Of a stretch of 64,000 nt of DNA, positions 38,978-47,587 are shown in pieces (the first letter of the stretch is position 1; each line of letters opens with the position of its first letter). The DNA is from Methanobrevibacter thaueri (lineage in GTDB: Archaea > Methanobacteriota > Methanobacteria > Methanobacteriales > Methanobacteriaceae). The stretch is from positions 1 to 64,000 of the forward strand of contig NZ_MZGS01000014.1 in assembly GCF_003111625.1 (NCBI RefSeq), given 5' to 3'. Under the pieces are notes generated by a model. That model was not told the origin of the DNA, did no database searches, and worked only from the letters and a program-made list of their open reading frames with translations. The position numbers were made by a program, and so were the translations under genes.

Positions 38978-40281
38978 AATTCATCAATCAATGTAATGAT
39001 ATCTTTAATTGATAATAATTCCTCATCTATCTCGTGAGCCCTGTGATGCTTTAATATACTTTTTGCGGCATTTTGCATTGCAGGAAATGCTGCTCTTAAC
39101 AGCTGGTTAGCGTAAATTACAATATTTACTCCATGCTTGATTAATTCCTCTTCAGTGATTGTATTGTATGAAGAAGGCACTACTACAATTGGAGTTTCCT
39201 TATCCTTTTCCCTGAACTTGTCACAGAATTCCAGGATTTCATCAGGTTCTTTTCTTCTACTGTGAATCATGATTCCATCTGCACCTGCATCCCTGAATGC
39301 GAATGCCCTTTTAAGTGCATCTTCCATACCCTGTTCAAGAATCAGGCTTTCAATTCTTGCAATAATCATGAAATCATCAGACAGTTGTGCGTTTTTACCC
39401 GCAGCAATCTTTTCACAGAAGTGACCAATCTCATCCTGGGTTTGCTTTACTTCAGTACCAAACAATGAGTTCTTCTTCAAACCAATCTTATCCTCAATGA
39501 TGACAGCTGAAACACCCATTCTCTCAAGGGATCTTACAGTGTAGACAAAATGCTCTGCGATTCCTCCGGTGTCCCCGTCAAATATAATCGGCTTGGTTGT
39601 AACTTCCATGATATCGTTGATTGTCCTAAACCTTGAGGTCATGTCTACAAGCTCGATGTCAGGCTTTCCCTTTTCTGTACTGTCACATAAACTTGAAACC
39701 CACATTGCATCGAACTGGTCAATGTGTTCCTCATCAGCGATTACAGTCTTTTCTGCAATTAAACCTGTTAAACCGCTGTGAACCTCAATTGTCTTGACGA
39801 CAGGAACCATATCCAACAGTTTTTTAAGTCTTCCTCTTCTAAGCTCAGGCATTGACAGTTGTTCTCTCATTTGCCTGTCGACCTTTTGTATATTTTCATT
39901 GAATGTGTATGGAACCTCAATCAGTTCTCCACCGTATTTATCTAAAACATCAACAATGTTTTGCCTAATTACTTTCATTGAGTCCTCTGACCAGTTATCC
40001 CCATGGATAATGTAATCTGGGCGAAGTTCCTCAACTACCTTATCATACATAATTTGATCTTGAATAATCACCTTACTGACATCAGGAATCTCTTCAACCA
40101 GCTTAACACGCTCGGAAGTGGATTTCAATGGAAATCTGTTATATTTAACCATTTGAGCATCACAAAGAACACCAACTACAACATCACCGTACTTTTTAGC
40201 TTCATTGATTAAGTTTAAGTGTCCTTCATGGATAATGTCAGTACAAAAACAAGTATAAACAATAGAATTATCAGAACCCAT
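38974..40281 (-). CDS. Cytidylyltransferase-phosphoenolpyruvate mutase fusion
   Basis: 435 aa with two enzymes in one chain. Residues 1-140 form a TagD/PCYT2-like cytidylyltransferase, with HEGH at 18-21 (HxGH), STSERV at 54-59 and HGDNW at 93-97. Residues 160-435 form PEP mutase, with the diagnostic EDKIGLKKNS at 263-272 (EDKxxxKxNS), the metal-binding FDGDTGG at 234-240 and ARIES near 310. PEP mutase makes the C-P bond of phosphonates from PEP. Fusions of this order are known in bacterial surface-polysaccharide loci. The start follows AAAGGTAATTATT. It is first in a minus-strand operon running to LicD copy 1. Confidence 0.93.
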   Translation of the reverse strand: MGSDNSIVYTCFCTDIIHEGHLNLINEAKKYGDVVVGVLCDAQMVKYNRFPLKSTSERVKLVEEIPDVSKVIIQDQIMYDKVVEELRPDYIIHGDNWSEDSMKVIRQNIVDVLDKYGGELIEVPYTFNENIQKVDRQMREQLSMPELRRGRLKKLLDMVPVVKTIEVHSGLTGLIAEKTVIADEEHIDQFDAMWVSSLCDSTEKGKPDIELVDMTSRFRTINDIMEVTTKPIIFDGDTGGIAEHFVYTVRSLERMGVSAVIIEDKIGLKKNSLFGTEVKQTQDEIGHFCEKIAAGKNAQLSDDFMIIARIESLILEQGMEDALKRAFAFRDAGADGIMIHSRRKEPDEILEFCDKFREKDKETPIVVVPSSYNTITEEELIKHGVNIVIYANQLLRAAFPAMQNAAKSILKHHRAHEIDEELLSIKDIITLIDEL

Positions 40282-40404
40282 AATAATTACCTTTTTATTA
40301 TATAATATTATTATTTATTAAAAAAGAAATATTTAAAAATTTCTAACAAATAAAGAATGGTAATTATTAATTAAATAAATTAAAAAATAATACAAAACGA
40401 TTAA

Positions 40405-41226
40405 TTAATAGTCTCCAAAGTCAAGAACTTCAGGAGCAGAGTTATATCTGTCTTCTTCAGGAGGAATTTGCATATAATCTCCAAAAAGTTGGACTAAAAT
40501 TTTATCAGATTTTGGAATAGCAACCTCTATATTTTCAAATTTAGTCTTAACAGCTGGCTTAAAACCATCCCTATCAAAAGCAAAAAATCCACTAATTTCT
40601 CCTGCATCAGCAACTCTTTTAGTTTCTTGATTATTATACTTTGTTATAGCCTTATACGTATATTCTTTCCACTTTTGATTTGAAATCGGGAAAATTTTAA
40701 GAATTTTATGAATTAAATGATGTATCTTTGAATGCTTCATGTCAATAATAGCATTGGTTTGCAAATGATTCAATATCCTGGTTTTATAATAGTATATTTT
40801 ACATTTAAAATCACTATCAGGAACATTGTCCAACGCAAAAAAGTCTATATGGATTCCAACATTATAACTGACATAATCCCTATACCAGAATGCATATTTA
40901 GTTCCTTTTAAAGATACCATTGAAAATAAATAAAAACAATCATCAATTAATCTTGGAGATAACACTTCATATTTTTCAGGATCCAATTCCTTATTAAAAA
41001 CATCAATAGCTTTTTCATAATCATCTCTGAATAGAACAATATCCACATCATCATCCCAAGGAATGAAACCTTCATGTCTTACAGCACCTATATGAGTACC
41101 ACCATAAGCAAAATAAGGAATATTATTCCTCTCTAAAACGGTTATCATATCCTTTAAAATCATGATTTCAAGTTCATGAAGATGCTCTAAATCTTCAGGA
41201 GTGTATTCTCTAAAATTTAATGCCAT
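40405..41226 (-). CDS. LicD family transferase, copy 2
   Basis: About 273 aa from ATG 41226. AAGTGATTAGT upstream supports this start over the GTG three codons earlier. The LicD signature reads YGGTHIGAVRHEGFIPWDDD followed by VDIVLFRDDYEKA, and the C-terminus is IPPEEDRYNSAPEVLDFG. It follows the IspD-like cytidylyltransferase and GpsA genes on the same strand, so its donor is probably CDP-glycerol or a similar CDP-polyol made by them. Acceptor unknown. Confidence 0.87.
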   Translation of the reverse strand: MALNFREYTPEDLEHLHELEIMILKDMITVLERNNIPYFAYGGTHIGAVRHEGFIPWDDDVDIVLFRDDYEKAIDVFNKELDPEKYEVLSPRLIDDCFYLFSMVSLKGTKYAFWYRDYVSYNVGIHIDFFALDNVPDSDFKCKIYYYKTRILNHLQTNAIIDMKHSKIHHLIHKILKIFPISNQKWKEYTYKAITKYNNQETKRVADAGEISGFFAFDRDGFKPAVKTKFENIEVAIPKSDKILVQLFGDYMQIPPEEDRYNSAPEVLDFGDY

Positions 41227-41257
41227 ACTAATCACTTTAATTTTAAAACATATATAA

Positions 41258-41953
41258 TTAATCTTTAAAAATAGATTCTGCTATAGTTATATCAAAAGGA
41301 CGAGTTATTTTAAAATTACCTTGTTCACCAGGGAATAATTTTACATCCGCACCCCTTAAATGGAAAAGCATCATAGCTTCATCTAATTTACTTATTTCTT
41401 CTTCAGATAAATCTTCATAAATTTCTATGAATTTATCAATATTAAATGATTGCGGAGTCTGTGAATGACATAAATTTTTTCTTAATGGAATATTTGTGAG
41501 TTTTCCTTCTTCTTTTGATTCAAATATCACATCAGTCGCCGGTATTACCGGACTTGCCGCACCCACTTCAGCAGCATATTTAATACTATTTTCAATTAAT
41601 ATTTCTGAAACAAATATCCGTGATGCATCATGAGTTACTAAAATTGAATCCTTTTCACAGTTTTGATCTTTCATATACTTTATTGAATTTAAAATAGTAT
41701 CATTACGTGTAACTCCACCTTCAATAACAACAATTCGATCATTATTAGGAAAATAATCTTCCATCAGTTCTATTGTTTGATTAATACATTTTTTTGGAGA
41801 AGATACAATGATTTTATCTAATTCTGAAACATTTAAAAAGGTTTCAACAGAATGAACTAAAATTGGTTTATTATTTATTTTAACAAACTGCTTTGGTTTT
41901 CCTTGTTTTAATCTACTTCCTATTCCTCCAGCCAACATAGCTGCACAAATCAT
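41258..41953 (-). CDS. IspD/TarI-like cytidylyltransferase
   Basis: About 231 aa. The IspD-family CTP-binding loop is MLAGGIGSRLKQGKPKQF, followed by VTHDASRIFVSEILI and the substrate-site residues in LCHSQTPQSFNIDKFI. The bacterial relative IspD serves the MEP isoprenoid pathway, which archaea lack; this window also encodes mevalonate-pathway enzymes, so a TarI-like role (polyol-phosphate to CDP-polyol) is far more likely. GpsA lies about ten bases upstream, suggesting glycerol-3-phosphate as substrate, and LicD copy 2 lies downstream. ATG 41953 behind AAGGAG is preferred to the TTG before it. Confidence 0.82.
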   Translation of the reverse strand: MICAAMLAGGIGSRLKQGKPKQFVKINNKPILVHSVETFLNVSELDKIIVSSPKKCINQTIELMEDYFPNNDRIVVIEGGVTRNDTILNSIKYMKDQNCEKDSILVTHDASRIFVSEILIENSIKYAAEVGAASPVIPATDVIFESKEEGKLTNIPLRKNLCHSQTPQSFNIDKFIEIYEDLSEEEISKLDEAMMLFHLRGADVKLFPGEQGNFKITRPFDITIAESIFKD

Positions 41954-41965
41954 CAAAACATCTCC

Positions 41966-42934
41966 TTACAACTTTTCCCAAAACTCCTCAAAAGCCCGTT
42001 TAGGATTAATACCATTAATAATTACATCATAAGTGAAATCTACTGTTGCACAATCAATATTATTATTTTTACACAATTCTTTAAGTGTAATTATAGTATT
42101 TTTCCCTTCAAAAAGAACACCTGATGCTTTTTCATCAATAACAATCTTTTGACCATACAAAACACCCAATGTATGATTTCTACTAACATTCAAAGTAGAC
42201 GCAGTAATAATATCGCCAAAACCACAATAATCATCAACAGTGTCCCTCTTGCCGCCAAATTTTTCAATTAAATCTTTAGTTTCAGCGAATGTTTTTGTAA
42301 ATACTGAAAAACGTGCATTATCATTAATTTTCATTCCTTCACAAATTCCTTGAGAGATGGCAATTACATTTTTAATAACACCACAGTACTCTACCCCAAT
42401 AACATCATTACTTGCTGAAACTTTAAATTTAGGAGTTGATAAAACCTGTTCAACTTTATCAAGATATTCTTTATTCTCACAAGCAATAGATGCTGAAGAA
42501 AATGTTCTCTCAACCATTTCAGCTGCAATATTCGGCCCTGATAATACAACTGCGGATTTTCCTGTTTCTTCTTGAATAACTTCACTCATTCTTTTTTTAG
42601 AATTTTTTTCAATCCCTTTTGCAGTATTGACTAAAATACAATCAGAAGAAATGATATCCTTTAACTTACGGGTAACTTCTCGTATTACAGATGAAGGTAG
42701 AGTTAAAAAAATTATTTCAGCATTTTTTAATTCATTTAAATCATTAGTAGCTATAATATTATCTTCTAATCGAATATTAGGAAAATAATCTTTATTAAAA
42801 TGAGTTTTATTTATTGAATTTACAACTTCCGCTCTTTTAGCATAAAGTAGAACTTGTTTAGTATTTTCACAAATTGTTTGTGAAATTGCAGTCCCCATTG
42901 CACCTGCGCCAACAACACTTATATTTGAAAACAT
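41966..42934 (-). CDS. gpsA: NAD(P)-dependent sn-glycerol-3-phosphate dehydrogenase family protein
   Basis: 322 aa, bacterial-type GpsA. Motifs are VVGAGAMGTAISQTI at the N-terminus (NAD site), NTAKGIEKNSKKRMSEV, LSGPNIAAEM, the catalytic-Lys region CGVIKNVIAISQGICEGM, and FGDIITASTLNVSRN. It reduces dihydroxyacetone phosphate to sn-glycerol-3-phosphate. Archaeal membrane lipids use the opposite isomer made by an unrelated enzyme, so this protein probably supplies glycerol-3-phosphate for surface polymers rather than lipids. It is in operon with the IspD/TarI-like gene and LicD copies 2 and 3. Confidence 0.85.
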   Translation of the reverse strand: MFSNISVVGAGAMGTAISQTICENTKQVLLYAKRAEVVNSINKTHFNKDYFPNIRLEDNIIATNDLNELKNAEIIFLTLPSSVIREVTRKLKDIISSDCILVNTAKGIEKNSKKRMSEVIQEETGKSAVVLSGPNIAAEMVERTFSSASIACENKEYLDKVEQVLSTPKFKVSASNDVIGVEYCGVIKNVIAISQGICEGMKINDNARFSVFTKTFAETKDLIEKFGGKRDTVDDYCGFGDIITASTLNVSRNHTLGVLYGQKIVIDEKASGVLFEGKNTIITLKELCKNNNIDCATVDFTYDVIINGINPKRAFEEFWEKL

Positions 42935-42967
42935 GATTTAATATTTTTAAATAATCATATAAAAAAA

Positions 42968-43807
42968 TTAATACTTTCCAAAATCAAGAACATCAGGAGC
43001 TGCATTATACCTGTCCTCTTCAGGAGGTATTTTCATATAATCTCCATAAATTTGAGTTAAAAGCTCATCATATTTATTTGGAATTCTAACTTCAAAGTCT
43101 TCAAATTGGGCATTAAGTGCTGGTTCAAAATAATCCCTTTCATAAGGCATAAAACCACATAAATTAAACCAATCAACAACTTTTTCAGTCTCCTTTTTAT
43201 TATGAAAGGTCATTGTTTTTGTAAGTATTTTCTTCCATGTTCTTGGGTTAATTGGAAGGAAATTCAAAATATGATAAACCATATGATGCATCAATGTCAT
43301 GAATTTTGTATACATGTCCATTTTAATGATTGAATTGATAACGAATTGATAGGCGAATCTATATAAATAATATTGGATCTTACCCAAAGTATAATTATTA
43401 GGGATATTATCAAGTGGAAACAAGTCAATATGAATCCCTATTTCGTGACTGACATATTTAGAATACCAACGACCAAAAGTAGTTCCTTTAAGTGAGATAA
43501 CAGCCATTGAACTGAAACAATCTTCAATATAATCCATCTGAACAACACTATATTTATCAGATAATTCATTATTTATGACTTCTAAGGCTTTATCGTAATC
43601 TTCTCTAAATAAAATAACATCAATATCGTCATCCCAAGGAATATAACCTTTATGTCTGATTGTTCCTAAAAGAGAACCACCATACATGAAATATTTTAAA
43701 TTATGTTTATCAAAGACTTTTACAACATCTTTAAGAATCATTAGTTCAACATCTTGCAAGTGTTTTATCTCGTCATCAGTATATTTTCTAAATTCGCCTA
43801 CAGTCAT
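42968..43807 (-). CDS. LicD family transferase, copy 3
   Basis: 279 aa. The signature is YGGSLLGTIRHKGYIPWDDD followed by IDVILFREDYDKA; the C-terminus is IPPEEDRYNAAPDVLDFG. It is more like copy 2 than copy 1 in its middle part (the FEDFEV/FENIEV segment and the FALDN/FPLDN segment are shared). First gene of the GpsA-IspD-like-LicD run on the minus strand and divergent from the flippase gene. Either the same or a second CDP-polyol could be its donor. Confidence 0.87.
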   Translation of the reverse strand: MTVGEFRKYTDDEIKHLQDVELMILKDVVKVFDKHNLKYFMYGGSLLGTIRHKGYIPWDDDIDVILFREDYDKALEVINNELSDKYSVVQMDYIEDCFSSMAVISLKGTTFGRWYSKYVSHEIGIHIDLFPLDNIPNNYTLGKIQYYLYRFAYQFVINSIIKMDMYTKFMTLMHHMVYHILNFLPINPRTWKKILTKTMTFHNKKETEKVVDWFNLCGFMPYERDYFEPALNAQFEDFEVRIPNKYDELLTQIYGDYMKIPPEEDRYNAAPDVLDFGKY

Positions 43808-43956
43808 ATTTCTTAATCTATTTAAAATTATATATAAACATTAAATAAATCAAAAACAATAATATACTTAGAAATAATAAATAAAATCAAATAAATTATT
43901 TATTTTCTTTCGTAAAAAATCAAATAATCATTAATAAAAATTAATAAGATGATTTT

Positions 43957-45387
43957 ATGAGTCAAGTCCGAACAATATTTAAGAATATGAGTTGGTTATT
44001 AGTTTCACAAATAATCGCAAGTGTTTGTGGTTTTATTTGGACAATACTTATGGCCCGATACTTAGGAGTTGAGAGATATGGTATTTTTGGTTTTGCTACA
44101 TCTTTCACCGCAATTCTTGTAATCATTGTTGATTTAGGAATCAGCACTCATATTGTTAGGCATATTGCGACGGATTACGACTCTGCTCCAAAATATCTTG
44201 GAAATGCAATCCCTCTTAAGGTCCTTTTTTCAATTGCATGTACCATAATAACATTGATAGCTTTAATAATCATGAACGTCAATGAACTGGTAATTAAGGT
44301 TACATTGCTTTTTACACTCGAAATGATTATCAAATCTTATGTTAATCTGTTTAATGGATCTTTCCAAGCATTTGAAGAAGGAAAATACCAAGGAATTGGA
44401 AATACAATATTGCATTTAATATTGTTGGTTTTCATTTTAATTGCTATATTTACCGATTTAGGCCTTTATGGAATAGCTGTTTCCTACATATTAGCTAATG
44501 CAATTGCATTTATCTATGAATATTATATGCTTACCAAACATGTTACAAAACCAAAATACGAACTGGATAAGGAATTTTGTAAAAAAATTACATTATTGTC
44601 AGTTCCATTTGCAGTGACAGGACTGTTATATACTATCTATTACTCCATAGACATTGTAATGCTGACCAACATGGTTGGAAGCTATGCAACAGGGATTTAT
44701 AACGCAACATACAAATTAATTTCCGTTTTGACATTATTCTACTCCGTTTATACTGCTGTTATTTTCCCAGTAATGAGCAGATATTATAAGAACGATGAAT
44801 CATTGCTTTTAATAAGTTTTGAAAAATCAATCAAATACCTGATGCTTGTGATTATCCCATTGGCTGTTGCAACAGCATTTTACTCCGCAGAGGTAATGCA
44901 CTTGATTTATGGTCAAAGCTACAAAGGAGGAGCATCAGTTTTATCAATTTTAATCTGGACGGTCTGTTTGCTTTTCATCAGCGGAGCATGTAACTCACTT
45001 TTAAATGCATCACACAAAGAGGTTTCAGTAACAAAAATTTATGCAATAGCTGCAGTGTTTAACGTTATCCTGAACTTTTTCATGATCCCGCACTTTTCAT
45101 ATGATGGTGCTGCAATCACAACTGTCTTAAGTGACATTTTAATTGTCATTATACAGGCTTATGTAATCTACAAACTCGGCCACAGACCTAACAAAAGATT
45201 ATATCAAGATGTTGGAAGAATCATCATTGCTTCAGGAGTTTTAGGAATTGCACTATACCTTTTGAATATGAACATATGGGTTGCAATACCTGTTGGAATA
45301 ATAATTTATCTTGTAGCAATATATCTTTTAAGATTCTTTGACAACGACGACAAATACGTCATAAAAGAGATTTTAGGTAAAAATTAA
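43957..45387 (+). CDS. Polysaccharide flippase, Wzx/MATE family
   Basis: 476 aa with about 12-14 membrane helices. The N-terminus has the RfbX/Wzx look: KNMSWLLVSQIIASVCGFIW, then MARYLGVERYGIFGFATSF. The C-terminal half has VMSRYYKND and YGQSYKGGASVLSILIWTV. Such proteins move lipid-linked oligosaccharides across the membrane for surface assembly. It is divergent from LicD copy 3 and convergent with the GT2 gene. It is the likely exporter of the glycan decorated by the neighbouring enzymes. Confidence 0.9.
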   Translation: MSQVRTIFKNMSWLLVSQIIASVCGFIWTILMARYLGVERYGIFGFATSFTAILVIIVDLGISTHIVRHIATDYDSAPKYLGNAIPLKVLFSIACTIITLIALIIMNVNELVIKVTLLFTLEMIIKSYVNLFNGSFQAFEEGKYQGIGNTILHLILLVFILIAIFTDLGLYGIAVSYILANAIAFIYEYYMLTKHVTKPKYELDKEFCKKITLLSVPFAVTGLLYTIYYSIDIVMLTNMVGSYATGIYNATYKLISVLTLFYSVYTAVIFPVMSRYYKNDESLLLISFEKSIKYLMLVIIPLAVATAFYSAEVMHLIYGQSYKGGASVLSILIWTVCLLFISGACNSLLNASHKEVSVTKIYAIAAVFNVILNFFMIPHFSYDGAAITTVLSDILIVIIQAYVIYKLGHRPNKRLYQDVGRIIIASGVLGIALYLLNMNIWVAIPVGIIIYLVAIYLLRFFDNDDKYVIKEILGKN

Positions 45388-45396
45388 TAAAACTAT

Positions 45397-46464
45397 TTAG
45401 TTTTCATAAAATTCTTTTATAAATTTTTTAGAGGTATTATTCCTGAATCTGTATGCTTTTCTAATTAGATCATTATTGTATAATACTGCATAAAATTTAG
45501 AAATATAATAAGAAATAGTATAATGTTTAGTCATGATAAATTTATTTAAAAAATTTAATTCAGGCCTGGAATAATGAAGTCCTCCCAAATTACTTTGATA
45601 TTCGCGGAAATCCTCAAACATTGAAAAAGTATCTTCTTTTGATTCATTTGAATTAGCTATTATTAAAAATAATTCCATTAAATTAGCTCTAGTAAAGAAT
45701 TTACAAGAAAATCCTTTACTTTCCACCATTGAATCAATATTTTTCATTGTTTTAACTCTTGCATCAAAATGAGATTTATCATGAATTCTTACCTGTGAAT
45801 CATCATAAGTATTATATAAATACACATAATTGTTTGGTAAAATAGTAATTTGAGTAGATGCAAGCATACATTTTATAAAAAAATCAGCATCATCAAATTG
45901 AGAATCTTCCACAAATTTAATATTATTTTCCTGTAAAAAGCTCTTTCTGTAAATTTTTGCCCAAGGAGCCATAGAACAATTATGTGTTATAATCTCAAAC
46001 ATTTTTTTACTTTCAGTTGGATTTAATGTCCTATTTTTATTGTATCCCTTTGGACAGTATAATCTTTTATGTGTAAAGAAATCAGTCTCATAATTAGCCA
46101 GAACTATATCAGAGCCAGTTTCAGTGATTGCATCATAAAAAGTCTGCAGTGCATCCTGCAGGTAAATATCATCATTATCCATCAGTACAATGTATTCTCC
46201 TTCAGCCATTGAAATTCCCTTATTCCTACCTCTTCCACCAAAACCGGAGTTATTATCAAAGGAATAGTAATGAATATTGGAATGCTTATCTGAAAGCTCC
46301 TTAATAATGTTTAGACTATTGTCAGAGGAATTGTCATCAACCATTAGTATTTCTATATCCTTTTCAAAATCCCCCTTCCAGTTTTGAGTGATTAAGGAAT
46401 CAATAGCTCTTCTTAATGTTTTTTCGGCATTGTAAACCGGCATGATGACACTTATTTTATACAT
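45397..46464 (-). CDS. Family 2 glycosyltransferase
   Basis: 355 aa. The GT2 (GT-A fold) catalytic domain covers residues 1-220: VIMPVYNAEKTLRRAIDSL, then EILMVDDNSSDNSL, then YIVLMDNDDIYLQDAL, where MDNDD is the DxD metal site. There are no membrane helices, so it probably works at the inner face of the membrane. Sugar donor and acceptor cannot be told. It ends head-to-tail with the flippase gene nine bases away. Confidence 0.88.
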   Translation of the reverse strand: MYKISVIMPVYNAEKTLRRAIDSLITQNWKGDFEKDIEILMVDDNSSDNSLNIIKELSDKHSNIHYYSFDNNSGFGGRGRNKGISMAEGEYIVLMDNDDIYLQDALQTFYDAITETGSDIVLANYETDFFTHKRLYCPKGYNKNRTLNPTESKKMFEIITHNCSMAPWAKIYRKSFLQENNIKFVEDSQFDDADFFIKCMLASTQITILPNNYVYLYNTYDDSQVRIHDKSHFDARVKTMKNIDSMVESKGFSCKFFTRANLMELFLIIANSNESKEDTFSMFEDFREYQSNLGGLHYSRPELNFLNKFIMTKHYTISYYISKFYAVLYNNDLIRKAYRFRNNTSKKFIKEFYEN

Positions 46465-46557
46465 ATTATCATTATTTATATTGCAAGTTATACTTAATAA
46501 GTTTATACTCTCCTAAAAATAATAAGAATTAACTACAATAAAACTAAACATTTTATC

Positions 46558-47556
46558 ATGAAAACAAAAAAAGAGAGAATTTTTTATTATGACGTGCTGA
46601 GGGCATTCGCTATCATTGCAGTCATCATCTGTCATGTTGACATGTTCTTTGGACCGCTCACAAGTCAAACACAGGTTATAGCCCAAATGACTTTCCATGA
46701 CATCGGAAGGATTGGTGTTCCGATTTTTCTAATGATCAGTGGTGCATTGCTTTTAAACCGTGACTATCCTGATTTGGGACAGTTCCTTAAAAAGCGTTTT
46801 GCAAGAATCATATATCCATTCATCTTTTGGATTATCCTGATTTTAGGCCAATTATACCTTTATCAATACAATTCAACACACTTATGGAAAGTATTTATAG
46901 GCGAGCCTTCAATCACATGGTACTTCTGGACACTGATTGGGATTTATCTATTCATTCCAGTCATAAATGCATTCATCCAAGCCTATGGGGAGAAGGGAAT
47001 CAGGTACTTTTTAGCGATATGGTTCATCACAATGATTCTTAGAACCTTCAATTCATATCCGTTATGGCAATACTTTGATTTGAACATGTTTGCAGGATAT
47101 ATAGGCTATCCTATTCTTGGATACTGGCTTTCAACCAAAAAATTCAGCATGAGCGATGCGAAAGTCTGCTTTATAGGGCTTGTCACATTACTGATTTCAT
47201 TGTCAGTGTTCGTTTACCTGAACTATATTGGAAGCGATTGGATTGGTCTGATTTATCAAAACATTCCGATAATATTCATGGGATCAGGACTGTTCCTGTT
47301 TGTCAAATACTTGGACAAGCTGCATAAGTTTGATTCAATTAAAAATAATTTCATTGGAAAAGCAATATTGTCATTAAGCGTCTGCAGCTATGGTATGTAT
47401 TTCTCCCATGTCATAGTGGTTAAATTCTTGTCATACCACAATCCTCACAGCCACTTGATGTTTCCGGTGATGTTTGCACTAACAATATTCCTATCATGGT
47501 TGCTGCCTTATATCTTTAGCAAAATACCTTATGTCAAGACAGTCAGTGGAGTTTAA
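46558..47556 (+). CDS. Acyltransferase family 3 membrane protein
   Basis: 332 aa with about ten membrane helices. The family 3 (OafA/WecH) signature is present: IFYYDVLRAFAIIAVIICHV, where the His after helix 1 is the proposed catalytic residue, then IGVPIFLMISGALLLNRDY. These enzymes O-acetylate or otherwise acylate surface sugars. It is divergent from the GT2 gene and ends at a strong terminator shared with the convergent paralogue. Confidence 0.9.
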   Translation: MKTKKERIFYYDVLRAFAIIAVIICHVDMFFGPLTSQTQVIAQMTFHDIGRIGVPIFLMISGALLLNRDYPDLGQFLKKRFARIIYPFIFWIILILGQLYLYQYNSTHLWKVFIGEPSITWYFWTLIGIYLFIPVINAFIQAYGEKGIRYFLAIWFITMILRTFNSYPLWQYFDLNMFAGYIGYPILGYWLSTKKFSMSDAKVCFIGLVTLLISLSVFVYLNYIGSDWIGLIYQNIPIIFMGSGLFLFVKYLDKLHKFDSIKNNFIGKAILSLSVCSYGMYFSHVIVVKFLSYHNPHSHLMFPVMFALTIFLSWLLPYIFSKIPYVKTVSGV

Positions 47557-47580
47557 GCTCCACATTCTATTTTTTTTTTT
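47546..47580 (+). terminator. Terminator of acyltransferase copy 1
   Basis: GTGGAG and CTCCAC form a 6-bp stem around the TAA stop, followed by ATTCTA and a run of at least ten T on the plus strand. Confidence 0.75.
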
Positions 47581-47587
47581 CAAAATA

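Noticed and set aside
41258-41953. IspD of the MEP isoprenoid pathway
   Set aside because: Archaea use the mevalonate pathway, two of whose enzymes are in this window, and the gene is packed with gpsA and licD; a TarI-like CDP-polyol role fits better.
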